The translations under genes and the position numbers were made by a program. From contig JAKPTO010000052.1 in the NCBI GenBank assembly GCA_029555085.1, positions 1-61,599 on the forward strand: a DNA stretch of 61,599 bases, in the 5' to 3' direction. A model generated the notes under the pieces. That model did not search any database and was not told where the DNA came from. It saw only the letters and a program-made list of their open reading frames with translations. Origin of the DNA: a bacterium (GTDB lineage: Bacteria; Patescibacteriota; Patescibacteriia; UBA1558; S5-K13). Positions 42,432-51,843 of the stretch are shown piece after piece; position 1 is the stretch's first letter; every line of letters begins with the position of its first letter.

Positions 42432-43534
42432 GATTCTCAATAAAAAATTTTTGGAGAATGGATATTCTAATGCTTGTTGCTGTATTACTGCTAACAACAA
42501 TAGGTTTAATAAGTATATACAGTGTGGGTCTAAGCGACATTAAAACGAGAATGATTTTTTTTAACAGACAAATGGTTTTTGTAATACTTGGTATTTTTAT
42601 AATGTTTATATTTGCAGCTCTAGAATATAGATTTCTAAAAGCATATTATAAAATCTTTGTAATATTTTCATCAATACTACTTTTAATAGTTCTTATAACC
42701 GGCCGCGTCATAAGAGGAACAAGCGCTTGGATTGAATTTTTTGGTATACAATTTCAACCAGTTGAACTTGCAAAAATATGTCTTGTGATTTTCATGGCTA
42801 CATATTTATCAAAAAATGCTAAAGAGTTTTATTTTTCATGGAAACCAGTAATCGTATCTGGCCTCGTTGCTTTCTTTTTAATATTTTTAGTATTAGCTCA
42901 ACCAGATATGGGATCAGCTCTCATACTTTTTGCAATTTGGTTAATAATGATTTTTTTTACAAATATTGATAAGAAAAAAATTATAATAATGGCGCTTTTG
43001 GTGTTAATTGCTTTATCTTTTGCTTGGTTTGGTTTTTTGAAAGATTATCAAAAAAATAGAATAATGACTTTTTTAAATCCATCAAGCGATCCACTTGGAT
43101 ATGGATACAATGTAACTCAGTCAATAACAGCAGTTGGTTCTGGTAAATTTCTGGGTCGTGGATTTGGTTTGGGTTCCCAAAGTCAACTAAATTTCCTACC
43201 AGAACAAAGAACTGATTTTATCTTTGCAGTAATATCAGAAGAATTTGGATTCCTGGGATCATCTATTACAATACTTTTAATAATTCTATTATTATCAAGG
43301 ATAGTAAAAATAATAAGAACCACTACTGATAATTTAGCTATTTATCTTGCGCTTGGATTTCTGATAATGTTTTTTGTTCAATCAGTTATGAATATATCTA
43401 TGAATATAGGTCTTGCGCCTATTATAGGAGTTCCTCTTCCATTTGTAAGCTACGGAGGAAGTTCAATTCTCATGTCTTTTGTGGCTATTGGAATATTACA
43501 AAGTATTGTAATTCATAAAGCAGAATATTTATAG
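42428..43534 (+). CDS. rodA: Peptidoglycan polymerase RodA (SEDS family)
   Basis: A 368-residue SEDS glycosyltransferase with ten hydrophobic helices. SEDS signatures: QFQPVELAKI, AQPDMGSALIL (with the essential Asp), FLNPSSDPLGYGYNVTQS, GLGSQSQLNFLPEQRTDFIF and VPLPFVSYGGSS. The TDFIFAVISEE block and DPLGYGYN fit RodA better than FtsW. It polymerises glycan strands for cell elongation, normally with a class B PBP, which is not seen here. It starts inside the stop of the upstream membrane protein gene. Confidence 0.92.
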   Translation: MRFSIKNFWRMDILMLVAVLLLTTIGLISIYSVGLSDIKTRMIFFNRQMVFVILGIFIMFIFAALEYRFLKAYYKIFVIFSSILLLIVLITGRVIRGTSAWIEFFGIQFQPVELAKICLVIFMATYLSKNAKEFYFSWKPVIVSGLVAFFLIFLVLAQPDMGSALILFAIWLIMIFFTNIDKKKIIIMALLVLIALSFAWFGFLKDYQKNRIMTFLNPSSDPLGYGYNVTQSITAVGSGKFLGRGFGLGSQSQLNFLPEQRTDFIFAVISEEFGFLGSSITILLIILLLSRIVKIIRTTTDNLAIYLALGFLIMFFVQSVMNISMNIGLAPIIGVPLPFVSYGGSSILMSFVAIGILQSIVIHKAEYL

Positions 43535-43631
43535 AATTTTTCAATTATAAATTTTTAATTTTGAATAAATTTCAAAATTTTTTATTTTTAAAAATGAATC
43601 ATCCAACATATTAATTTATTTATGTCAATAA

Positions 43632-43659
43632 TTGAAAAAAACATCATAAATGTTATAAT
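43632..43659 (+). promoter_or_regulatory. Promoter of asnS
   Basis: TTGAAA (43632-43637), a 16-base spacer, and TATAAT (43654-43659) preceded by TGT, giving the extended form TGTTATAAT. It lies about 90 bases before the asnS ATG. Confidence 0.65.
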
Positions 43660-43693
43660 TATAATATTAAAAATTAATAAAAACCTTATAAAA

Positions 43694-43717
43694 ATCCACA
43701 AAAATTTTCATGTGGAT
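43694..43717 (+). other. Leader hairpin before asnS
   Basis: atccaca (43694-43700) and tgtggat (43711-43717) form a 7-bp stem with a 10-base loop in the asnS leader. No T-box motif is present and no T-run follows directly, so the role is unclear. Confidence 0.45.
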
Positions 43718-43749
43718 GGTTTGATTTTATAAACTAATAATTGAAAATT

Positions 43750-45051
43750 ATGCAAAAAATTCTTGTCTCAAAAATAAAAGATTTCATAGACAAAGAAATA
43801 GCATTACAAGGTTGGGTTCTCAATTTCCGGTCTTCTGGACAAATTTACTTCATACAACTAAGAGATGGAAGTGGTTTTATTCAGTGTGTTGTTTCGAAAA
43901 ATGAGGTAAATGAGGAGACATGGAATAATTGCAATAATTTAACACTTGAATCATCAATTGAATTAAGTGGGGTTGTCACAAAACATCCCAAAAAAGATGA
44001 ATACGAAATTCAGGTCAAGGATTTAAAAATTTTACAAATTGCAGATGATTATCCAATTGCCAAAAAAGAACATGGTCCAGAGTTTCTTTTTGATAAACGC
44101 GATTTATATTTAAGAAGTAAAACTCCTTGGGCGATAATGAGAATTAGAGATTCTATATTTCGTTCAATTACAAATTATTTCGCAGAAAATGATTTTATAA
44201 GATTTGACACTCCAATACTTCAACCAACAAGCTGTGAAGATACAACAGAACTTTTTTCCATAAAATATTATGATGAAGGAAAAATGTATCTAACTCAATC
44301 AGGGCAATTGTATTTAGAAGCTGGGATTATGAGCTTTGGTCGTGCTTATGATTTCGGACCAGTTTTTCGTGCTGAAAAAAGTAAAACAAGAAATCATTTA
44401 TCTGAATTCTGGATGATGGATGCTGAAATGGCATTTTGTGATTCACAACAGAGCGAAAATATCCAAGAAGCGCTTATAAAAAGAATTTTAAAGGACGCGT
44501 TAGAGAATTGTAAAATAGAACTAGAAATTCTAGAACGCGATATAACTTTACTGCAAGAAATTGTAAAAAAACCATTCATAAGAATGAAACATTATGACGT
44601 TAAAAAATTATTAGAAGAAAAGGGGATGAAAGTTGATTATGAGGATGATTTAACAACAGAGGAAGAAACCGCAATCGGAGATATTTTCAAAATTCCCGTT
44701 TTTGTAGAGGATTATCCATTCAAAGTTAAGGCATTTTACATGAAAAAATATACCGATGAACGCGGTATGGAAAGAGCTGTAAATACTGATTTAATAGCTC
44801 CTGAAGAAGCTAGAGAAATAATTGGCGGAAGTCAAAGGGAGGAAAGTTATGAAAAATTATTAGAAGAATTAAAGAAAAGAAAATATAAATTAGAAGACTA
44901 TGAATGGTATTTGAATATCAGAAAATATGGCTCAGTTCCTCATTCAGGATTCGGAGTTGGATTAGAGCGCGTTGTAAGGTGGATTACAGGAGTTCACCAC
45001 ATCAGAGAAACAATTCCATTTCCAAGAACATTAAATAGATTTAAACCGTAA
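43750..45051 (+). CDS. asnS: Asparagine--tRNA ligase
   Basis: A 433-residue class IIb synthetase with ATG at 43750; the in-frame TTG at 43741 is less likely. An N-terminal OB-fold anticodon domain (IALQGWVLNFRSSGQIYFIQLRD, residues ~18-40) is followed by catalytic motif 2 FRAEKSKTRNHLSEFWMMDAE. The C-terminal motif 3 is GVGLERVVRWI, with HIRETIPFPRT. The FRAEKS--RNHLSEF and PFPRT forms indicate AsnRS rather than AspRS, which is separately encoded at 46817. It charges tRNA-Asn directly. Confidence 0.93.
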   Translation: MQKILVSKIKDFIDKEIALQGWVLNFRSSGQIYFIQLRDGSGFIQCVVSKNEVNEETWNNCNNLTLESSIELSGVVTKHPKKDEYEIQVKDLKILQIADDYPIAKKEHGPEFLFDKRDLYLRSKTPWAIMRIRDSIFRSITNYFAENDFIRFDTPILQPTSCEDTTELFSIKYYDEGKMYLTQSGQLYLEAGIMSFGRAYDFGPVFRAEKSKTRNHLSEFWMMDAEMAFCDSQQSENIQEALIKRILKDALENCKIELEILERDITLLQEIVKKPFIRMKHYDVKKLLEEKGMKVDYEDDLTTEEETAIGDIFKIPVFVEDYPFKVKAFYMKKYTDERGMERAVNTDLIAPEEAREIIGGSQREESYEKLLEELKKRKYKLEDYEWYLNIRKYGSVPHSGFGVGLERVVRWITGVHHIRETIPFPRTLNRFKP

Positions 45052-45057
45052 AAAAAT

Positions 45058-45588
45058 ATGTGGAAGTCCTACACAATATTAATAATTGCCTTATTGTGGA
45101 TAATACCAGCTATATTTTATATTTCTAATGGGGCATGGAAAATCAGAAAAAATTTGATGAAAAAATTTGCAAGTAAATTAAATTTAAATTTTAATGAAAA
45201 TTCTAAAATTAAAAAATATTACAAAATAGAGGGGTTATATAAAAATAAAAATATTTCTATAGAAGAATCACTATACCACCTAAAAGAAAACGAGAATTTG
45301 CCCTCTTTGGATTATACAAGAGAAGGAGTTGAACTCTTTACCACTGGAAGTCCCTACAACTCAACACATAAAAGAATCGTAATTAAAGTTGATAATAAAA
45401 TAATATATAACAGAGATAAGGATGTTTTACTCCCAACAACTAATAAAACTAAAAAAATAATTGATCAATATATTGAGAGTGGAAAAATATCAAATACAAA
45501 TATTCTAAATAAAATTGGTTTATTTGTGTTAATATGCGCTTCTCTAATTCCACTTGTATACATATTCATAACTTTTATTTTAAATTAA
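45058..45588 (+). CDS. Two-helix membrane protein, unknown function
   Basis: A 176-residue protein with hydrophobic helices at both ends (about 4-23 and 153-174) and a soluble middle of ~125 residues, including LKENENLPSLDYTREGVELF. No family is recognised. It sits 6 bases after asnS and 26 bases before the HExxH protein. Confidence 0.5.
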   Translation: MWKSYTILIIALLWIIPAIFYISNGAWKIRKNLMKKFASKLNLNFNENSKIKKYYKIEGLYKNKNISIEESLYHLKENENLPSLDYTREGVELFTTGSPYNSTHKRIVIKVDNKIIYNRDKDVLLPTTNKTKKIIDQYIESGKISNTNILNKIGLFVLICASLIPLVYIFITFILN

Positions 45589-45614
45589 TATTTTAAAACT
45601 TTTAATTCTATAAA

Positions 45615-46721
45615 ATGAACGAAACAAAATTTATAAATTCAGAATCTTATTTAGAAAAACTAAATCAAGTCAAATATGATCCAGAATCTGAGGAAATTTT
45701 AACTTCAGTGCAAAATTTAGAAAAATCCATGTTCCAAGATTCGGAAATTGTAAATAATAGCGAAGAATATTTAAATAAAGACATGAGTTTAGAAAATAGT
45801 GAGTGCACATTGAACTTTAAATATGTACAATTAGAGGAGCCCTATTTAAAAGAAAAAATTTTGAACGATCTACAACCAAAATACAACATTGATATAAAAA
45901 ATCTTTACATTTTAAAAAAATTTATCATTAGCTTGAAAAATAACGAAACTAAATTAGATATTTTTACCCTACTACCTAATGATTACGAAATCATATTCAC
46001 ACCACATACAATTAATCCACCGGAAACAAAATCAAGCGGATGTTTAAATATAATTGATAATTTTATATACACTTATGGAGACCCAACTTCAAAAGCTTTT
46101 CCAATAACTCTACTTCATGAAATTGGACATATTGTAGATAAAGAAAATTTGAAAAAAAATAATGTTAAAAGCTTAATAAATGAAGACCAATATAGTGATT
46201 ATGCAGAAGAATTAAGAAGAGAAAGAACAGCAAGCGCATACGCAATAAATAAACTAAGACCATTTGTAAAAAGTAAATTTATAGACAAAAAAGATCTTTT
46301 AAATTATTTAAAAAATGATTCTCTAGGAAGTCATTGTTCTGTTATAGAGTTTAATATAGCAAGGTTGGAATTAAGAAAAGAAACTGGCGAGCTTATAAAT
46401 AAGTACATAACATCGTTAGAATACTATGAAACTATAATAAATGAATACGCAATGTTAATAGAAGAACATCAAAAATTAAATAACGATCTTATACAAATTC
46501 AAATTGATAAAGAAATAGCAGACGAAGAATTACAATCACTACTATATAAAAATGAAATAGAAAAACATGAAAAAAGGATAAAAGAATATAAAAACGAAAT
46601 AGAGGAATATAAAAAGCATATAGAAGAATGTGAGGAAGAGATAGAAGAATATGAAAACGAAATAGAATATTCGCTTAATATGATAAAAGAGAGTGATGAA
46701 ATAGCAGAATATAATTCATAA
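45615..46721 (+). CDS. HExxH putative metalloprotease with C-terminal coiled coil
   Basis: A 368-residue protein. HEIGH at residues 168-172 is a zinc-metalloprotease motif, and a possible third ligand glutamate follows in ELRRERTASAYA (Glu199 or Glu203). The N-terminal third is variable. From about residue 255 to the end the protein is a highly charged coiled coil made of repeated EIEEYKKHIEE-type heptads. There is no signal peptide or membrane helix, so it looks cytoplasmic. The substrate is unknown and no neighbour gives a clear hint. Confidence 0.6.
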   Translation: MNETKFINSESYLEKLNQVKYDPESEEILTSVQNLEKSMFQDSEIVNNSEEYLNKDMSLENSECTLNFKYVQLEEPYLKEKILNDLQPKYNIDIKNLYILKKFIISLKNNETKLDIFTLLPNDYEIIFTPHTINPPETKSSGCLNIIDNFIYTYGDPTSKAFPITLLHEIGHIVDKENLKKNNVKSLINEDQYSDYAEELRRERTASAYAINKLRPFVKSKFIDKKDLLNYLKNDSLGSHCSVIEFNIARLELRKETGELINKYITSLEYYETIINEYAMLIEEHQKLNNDLIQIQIDKEIADEELQSLLYKNEIEKHEKRIKEYKNEIEEYKKHIEECEEEIEEYENEIEYSLNMIKESDEIAEYNS

Positions 46722-46816
46722 TCATTAATAAATATGAAAACTCTTATCAATAAAAAAATAAAAAAATGATAGAAGTGTTTTGGAATCCTATAATTAATTT
46801 TTTTAAATAAATTTCT

Positions 46817-48235
46817 ATGAAAACCTATATTAACGAAACAATAAAAAAACAAATCGGTGAACAAATTACTGTTTGTGGTTGGATAAATAAACTCAGAAAA
46901 ATGGGAAAACTTGTTTTCTTTGATTTAAGAGATTCTACTGGACTTTTACAAATAATTTGTGTACCAAGTGAAATGACAAATGGTGAAATTTTAAAAGATT
47001 TAGGACATGAATATGTTGTTGAAATAACTGGAATTATTCAAAACAGAGGAGAAAAACAAATTAATAAAGAAATGCTTACTGGAGAAATTGAACTTTTAGC
47101 AAAAGATGTAAAAATAATTTCCAGATCAAATGTCCCACCATTTGAAATTGACAATGAAGAAAGACAAGCCGGAGAGGAATTAAGATTAAAATACAGATAC
47201 TTGGATTTACGACACGAGAGAATGATGAAAAATATTCATTTTAGACACAAAGTTATTCATTTTTTCAGAAACTTTTTAACTGATAATGGTTTTACGGAAG
47301 TGCAAACCCCTATTCTTACAAAATCAACTCCAGAAGGAGCAAGAGATTATATTGTGCCATCTCGTTTACACAAAGGAAAATTTTTTGCGCTCCCACAAGC
47401 GCCACAACAATACAAACAACTACTCATGATTGCAGGATTGGAACGATATTTTCAAATTGCTCCATGCTTCCGCGATGAAGATGCAAGAGCTGATAGATCG
47501 CCGGGAGAGTTTTATCAACTTGATATGGAGATGTCTTTTATGAATCAATCTGAAATTTTGGACTTAGTTGAAGAAATGATGACAAAAATGGTAAAAAAAT
47601 TATTTCCAGAAAAACATTTTACATTTTCTCCATGGCCAAAATTAAATTACAAAGATGTAATGGAAAAATACAAAACAGACAAACCGGATTTAAGAAAAGA
47701 TAAAAATGATAAAAATGAATTAGCTTTTGCCTGGGTAATAAATTTTCCATTGTTTGTAGAGCAAAGCCAAGAAGATTTTTTTCACGGCTCTGGAAATGCA
47801 AAATGGGCGCCATCGCACAATATGTTCACAGCGCCACAAGAAGAAGATTTGGAATTATTAGATAAGGAACCAGGAAAAGTAAAATCATATCAACATGATA
47901 TGGTTTTAAATGGATTTGAAGTGGGTGGTGGAGCAATAAGAATTCATGATGTAAAATTACAGGAAAAAATTTGGGATTTAATTGGTTTTACGGATAAACA
48001 AAAAGCACAATTTAAACATTATTTTGAAGCATTTAAGTATGGGGTGCCACCTCACGGAGGAATTGCTCCAGGAATTGATAGATTGCTTATGGTTTTATTA
48101 AATGAAAAAAATCTAAAAGAAGTCACAGCATTTCCATTAACATCAGACGGAAGAGATCCAATGATGGAATCTCCTGCTGAAGTTTCAAAAGAGCAATTAG
48201 ATGAATTAGGATTAGAAATAAAAGAAAAAAAATAA
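46817..48235 (+). CDS. aspS: Aspartate--tRNA ligase lacking the GAD insertion domain
   Basis: A 472-residue class IIb synthetase. The N-terminal OB domain is VCGWINKLRKMGKLVFFDLRD. Class II motifs: FTEVQTPILTKSTPEGARD, FRDEDARADRSPGEFYQLDME and GIAPGIDRLLMVL. In bacterial AspRS a ~120-residue GAD domain separates the YGTDKPDLR-type segment from FAWVVDFPLF. Here KTDKPDLRKDKND is followed within ~10 residues by FAWVINFPLF, so that domain is missing and the total length falls from ~590 to 472. The rest has bacterial-type features. Confidence 0.94.
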   Translation: MKTYINETIKKQIGEQITVCGWINKLRKMGKLVFFDLRDSTGLLQIICVPSEMTNGEILKDLGHEYVVEITGIIQNRGEKQINKEMLTGEIELLAKDVKIISRSNVPPFEIDNEERQAGEELRLKYRYLDLRHERMMKNIHFRHKVIHFFRNFLTDNGFTEVQTPILTKSTPEGARDYIVPSRLHKGKFFALPQAPQQYKQLLMIAGLERYFQIAPCFRDEDARADRSPGEFYQLDMEMSFMNQSEILDLVEEMMTKMVKKLFPEKHFTFSPWPKLNYKDVMEKYKTDKPDLRKDKNDKNELAFAWVINFPLFVEQSQEDFFHGSGNAKWAPSHNMFTAPQEEDLELLDKEPGKVKSYQHDMVLNGFEVGGGAIRIHDVKLQEKIWDLIGFTDKQKAQFKHYFEAFKYGVPPHGGIAPGIDRLLMVLLNEKNLKEVTAFPLTSDGRDPMMESPAEVSKEQLDELGLEIKEKK

Positions 48236-48262
48236 ATATAATATATGACTAACTAATAAAAT

Positions 48263-50815
48263 ATGCTAAAAATAAATAAATATTTAATATTTTCTTGTAC
48301 CGTATTTTTATTCTTTATGGTAAATATTACTAATGCAATTGCAACAACTATGATAGATAGTATTCAGGATTTATACAACATAAGAAATGATTTGTTTGGA
48401 AATTATTCTTTAACTAAAAATTTGGACTTTAATGATGTAAATAGCTACGACGAAACAATACCAAATGGATATTCCAATGTTTCAGATTTTAAAACAGCAA
48501 TGACAAGTAATTCTGGTTGGATTCCAATAGGAGATGAAAATAATCTTTTTAAGGGAACTCTAAATGGTAATTCATATAAAATATCAAATCTATATATAAA
48601 CACCGACAATACTGGCCTATATAGAAACATTGGTCTATTTGGATCAGCTGGTGATATGTCTATTCTTACAAACATATGTCTAGAAAATATATATATAAAT
48701 GCGATAGATGATGATGGTTACTCTGCTGTGGCCATCGGGGGATTAGTTGGTGAAAATTATAATACAATATCAAATTCATATGTAACAGGAACAATAGTTA
48801 CTACTGAAAAAGGATTTTTTGTTGGAGGGTTAGTTGGTTATAATGAGCAAGGTACAATATCAAATTCATATTCTAATGTAGATGTAACAGGGGGTGATTG
48901 GGGGATCGGGGGATTAGTTGGTCATAATGAGCAAGGTACAATATCAAACTCATATGCAAGGGGAAATGTAAGTGGTACTGATGATGCTATTGGAGGACTT
49001 ATTGGTGCAAATTATGGAGTTATCGAAAATTCATATTCTACTGTGGATGTAACAGGAGATAATTGGGGGGTTGGGGGATTAGTTGGTCAAAATTTTGGTT
49101 CAATATCAAATTCACACGCAACTGGAACAGTAAATGCTTCCTCAATAGGAGAGGCTGTTGGGGGTTTGGTTGGTGGAAATCTTGGTCCAATATCAAATTC
49201 ATATTCTACTGTGGATGTGACGGGAGGTGTATGGGGAGTTGGGGGATTAGTTGGTCAAAATAAAGATACGATATCAAATTCACACGCAACTGGAACAATC
49301 GTTACTACCGAAGCAGGACAGGCTGTTGGAGGTTTGGTTGGTTACAATGAGCAGGGTACAATATCAAATTCATATTCTACTGTAGATATAACAGGTGGTA
49401 ATTGGGGAATAGGTGGATTAGTCGGTGAAAATGATGATACAATATTAAATTCATATGCAATGGGAAATGTAAGCGGTACTGATGATGCTGTCGGGGGACT
49501 TGTTGGTGCAAATTATGGAGTTATTGAAAATTCATATTCAACTGGATTAGTAACGGCAATGGGGGATGATATTGGTGGATTGGTTGGTGAACAATGGACT
49601 TCTTATGATATTGTAAATAGTTACTACAACAGTAACACATCAGGACAATCAGATAATGACGAAAGAGGATATCCTAGAACAACAACTGAAATGACATATC
49701 CATATGATAATAGTATTAATGATACTTATCTAAATTGGGATTTTGATAATATCTGGCATCATGATACAACAAGGACCACTAATAATGGTTATCCATATAA
49801 TTATACTATAACTTCTTCAGATACCACACCTCCAATTATATCGGGACTATCGTCGACTACAACACCTACAAAATCAAAAACATGGCAATGGTCTAGTAAT
49901 GAAGATGCAACATATAGGTATACAATAGATCAAATATCAGATACTAATCCAAGTGGCGATTATTCTAGTGTGCAAATAGCGACACAATCATCTGGTAATG
50001 GAACATATTACATACATGTCCAGGCAAAAGATAATGCTGGAAATGAAAGCGAAGTCACTCATGTTTCCGCTCTTTTAGATAATACTGAACCAGAAATTAC
50101 TATCCTGGGTTCTAATCCAGCATCAATATACAAAGAAGATAGTTATATAGATGCTGGAGCAACAGCTTATGATAATATAGATGGAAATTTAACAAGTAGC
50201 ATAGTGGTGACCAATGATCTAGATATAAATACAATTGGGACATACACATATACTTATGTAGTAAGCGACACAGCTAGAAACACCTCTACTTCAACGAGAC
50301 AAGTTAATGTATTAACAAGGCCAAGTATTGGAGGGGGGATGACCATATTACCACCGACTATTGATAATAATGTTGAAAATGATACAAATAATGACAGTAA
50401 TACTAATAAAATTATTCAAATATCGGGAACTAATTCTTGGATTACCGGATTTTTTGTAAAAACGAATAGTATGTCAACAGTATATTTTGTAGATGGAGAT
50501 GGTATTAGACACATATATCCAAGTGAATCAATATGGAAATCATACTTTGGCAAAGATTTTTCATTCGTAAAAATAATAACTAATAAAGAATTATCTGGTT
50601 ATCCATTAGGAAACAATGTGGTATTTAAAAAAGGGACATTATTTAAAATACCATCTGTTCCTAAAGTATACCTTGCTTCTGATGGCGGTTTAGTTCATTG
50701 GATAAAGACAGAGGCAAAAGCCACAGAATTATATGGGAATAAATGGAATAAACTAATATATGATTTAAATGAAGCTTTCTTTGATGACTATCTAGAGGAA
50801 AACGCTACTGAATAA
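48263..50815 (+). CDS. Secreted GLUG-repeat surface protein with Ig-like and C-terminal CPR repeats
   Basis: An 850-residue exported protein. It has a signal peptide (residues ~8-27) and an N-terminal region ~28-157 (IQDLYNIRNDL, WIPIGDENNLFKGTLNG, as in right-handed beta-helix GLUG proteins). Eleven GLUG units (GGLVG-N---ISNS) span 158-461. An Ig-like segment follows (~528-612), then a DUF5011-like domain (~613-690; YIDAGATAYDNIDGNLTSS). Two C-terminal units (VYFVDGDGIRHIYPS; VYLASDGGLVHWI) are shared with the fragments at 2-166 and 17641-19098. It is probably an adhesin-like cell-surface protein. No sortase or Por sorting motif is visible. Confidence 0.82.
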   Translation: MLKINKYLIFSCTVFLFFMVNITNAIATTMIDSIQDLYNIRNDLFGNYSLTKNLDFNDVNSYDETIPNGYSNVSDFKTAMTSNSGWIPIGDENNLFKGTLNGNSYKISNLYINTDNTGLYRNIGLFGSAGDMSILTNICLENIYINAIDDDGYSAVAIGGLVGENYNTISNSYVTGTIVTTEKGFFVGGLVGYNEQGTISNSYSNVDVTGGDWGIGGLVGHNEQGTISNSYARGNVSGTDDAIGGLIGANYGVIENSYSTVDVTGDNWGVGGLVGQNFGSISNSHATGTVNASSIGEAVGGLVGGNLGPISNSYSTVDVTGGVWGVGGLVGQNKDTISNSHATGTIVTTEAGQAVGGLVGYNEQGTISNSYSTVDITGGNWGIGGLVGENDDTILNSYAMGNVSGTDDAVGGLVGANYGVIENSYSTGLVTAMGDDIGGLVGEQWTSYDIVNSYYNSNTSGQSDNDERGYPRTTTEMTYPYDNSINDTYLNWDFDNIWHHDTTRTTNNGYPYNYTITSSDTTPPIISGLSSTTTPTKSKTWQWSSNEDATYRYTIDQISDTNPSGDYSSVQIATQSSGNGTYYIHVQAKDNAGNESEVTHVSALLDNTEPEITILGSNPASIYKEDSYIDAGATAYDNIDGNLTSSIVVTNDLDINTIGTYTYTYVVSDTARNTSTSTRQVNVLTRPSIGGGMTILPPTIDNNVENDTNNDSNTNKIIQISGTNSWITGFFVKTNSMSTVYFVDGDGIRHIYPSESIWKSYFGKDFSFVKIITNKELSGYPLGNNVVFKKGTLFKIPSVPKVYLASDGGLVHWIKTEAKATELYGNKWNKLIYDLNEAFFDDYLEENATE
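48734..49645 (+). repeat. Eleven tandem GLUG units arranged as alternating dimers
   Basis: The units are 27-29 residues (about 81-87 bases). Types alternate: one ends in TGT/ARGNV-type strands, the other in SYSTVDVTGG-WG. The true repeating unit is therefore a dimer of about 55-57 residues. Near-identical stretches at DNA level, e.g. around 48840 and 49340, point to duplication of whole dimers. Confidence 0.85.
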
Positions 50816-50888
50816 AAATAAAATAATTTCTTATGATTAGTATCGCTAGAACACATTCGTCGTATATTGGATATTACTAAAAATTCTT

Positions 50889-51194
50889 ATGCGAAAATTA
50901 TCAAAATTACAAAATTTTATCCTCAGAAAATCTCTTTTAAACACAGAGACAAAAAAGAGCGTTTTCGCTGGATTTTATAAGGATAAAAAAGTAAAACCAC
51001 GCGATATAGAAAAAATTATTACTTCCAGTATTAACAAATTAATTAAACGCAATCTATTAATTGCATATTGCAAAAAAACGAAAGAAAAAATATTTATTGA
51101 ACGCGTTACTCTAACACCAAAAGGAAAAAGATTAGCAAAACAATTATTGGGAGTTCAAGAACATTTACCATTTAAATATAAAAATAAAAAATAA
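50889..51194 (+). CDS. Small winged-helix-like DNA-binding protein
   Basis: A 101-residue basic protein with a helix-turn-helix arrangement (residues ~37-55) and a wing-like end VTLTPKGKRLAKQLLG, typical of winged-helix regulators (MarR/PadR-like). No ligand or oligomerisation domain is present. It could regulate the YbaK-like gene 10 bases downstream, which is inference. Confidence 0.6.
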   Translation: MRKLSKLQNFILRKSLLNTETKKSVFAGFYKDKKVKPRDIEKIITSSINKLIKRNLLIAYCKKTKEKIFIERVTLTPKGKRLAKQLLGVQEHLPFKYKNKK

Positions 51195-51204
51195 TTAAAA
51201 ACAT

Positions 51205-51843
51205 ATGGACAAAAAAGTTCAAAATTATCTAAAAAAAACAAATTTATCTCATGAGCTAATTCCTCACAAAAAAGTTTACACTGCTTATGATGCTTCTCAA
51301 ACTTTAAAAATGCAACCAAAACAAATTGTAAAATCATTAATTGTGAAAGTAAAAAACAATTTCGCTTTAATCTTATTATCTGCAGACAAAAATATTGATT
51401 TCAAAAAATTAGCAAAACAATTTAACGCAAAACCAATTGATGTAAAAATTCCGGATGAAAAAGTTTTAATGAAAAAATTAGGAATAAAGCCAGGAACAGC
51501 GCATGTATTTGGTGAAATTTACAAAATTCCAGTTGTTATTGAGAAAGATTTAGCAAAACTAAACGATGCGGTTTTTTCCTCAGGAGATTTAACACAAAGT
51601 TTAAAATTAAAAGTAAATGATTTTATAAAACAGCAAAAAGCTGAAATTGCACAATTCGGAGTTGTAAAAAAATTCAAAAAAGCCGTAAAAACAGGGAAAA
51701 AAGTACAAAAAGTCATAAAAAAAGGCGTAAAAGATATAAAGAAAACCAAAGGTAAAAAACTAAATAAAAAAAATATTAAAAAGTTATTGAAGCCAGTTAA
51801 AAAATCTACATTGAACAAAAAAACAAATAAAAAAAATAAATAA
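51205..51843 (+). CDS. YbaK/ProX-type aminoacyl-tRNA deacylase domain with lysine-rich tail
   Basis: A 212-residue protein. Residues ~1-150 match the YbaK/EbsC/ProXp fold (YTAYDASQTLKMQPKQIVKSL; KLGIKPGTAHVFGE), which hydrolyses mischarged tRNAs such as Ala- or Cys-tRNA(Pro). The last ~60 residues are a low-complexity lysine-rich tail (KKFKKAVKTGKKVQKVIKKG and onward), probably disordered and nucleic-acid binding. The stop codon overlaps the scpA start codon by one base. Confidence 0.8.
   Translation: MDKKVQNYLKKTNLSHELIPHKKVYTAYDASQTLKMQPKQIVKSLIVKVKNNFALILLSADKNIDFKKLAKQFNAKPIDVKIPDEKVLMKKLGIKPGTAHVFGEIYKIPVVIEKDLAKLNDAVFSSGDLTQSLKLKVNDFIKQQKAEIAQFGVVKKFKKAVKTGKKVQKVIKKGVKDIKKTKGKKLNKKNIKKLLKPVKKSTLNKKTNKKNK

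Noticed and set aside
43535-43749. T-box leader before asnS
   Set aside because: No UGGnACC motif and no terminator alternative; only a promoter and a short hairpin are visible.
48734-49645. CRISPR-like or non-coding satellite repeat
   Set aside because: The repeats are in frame inside one open reading frame and encode recognisable GLUG units of 27-29 residues.
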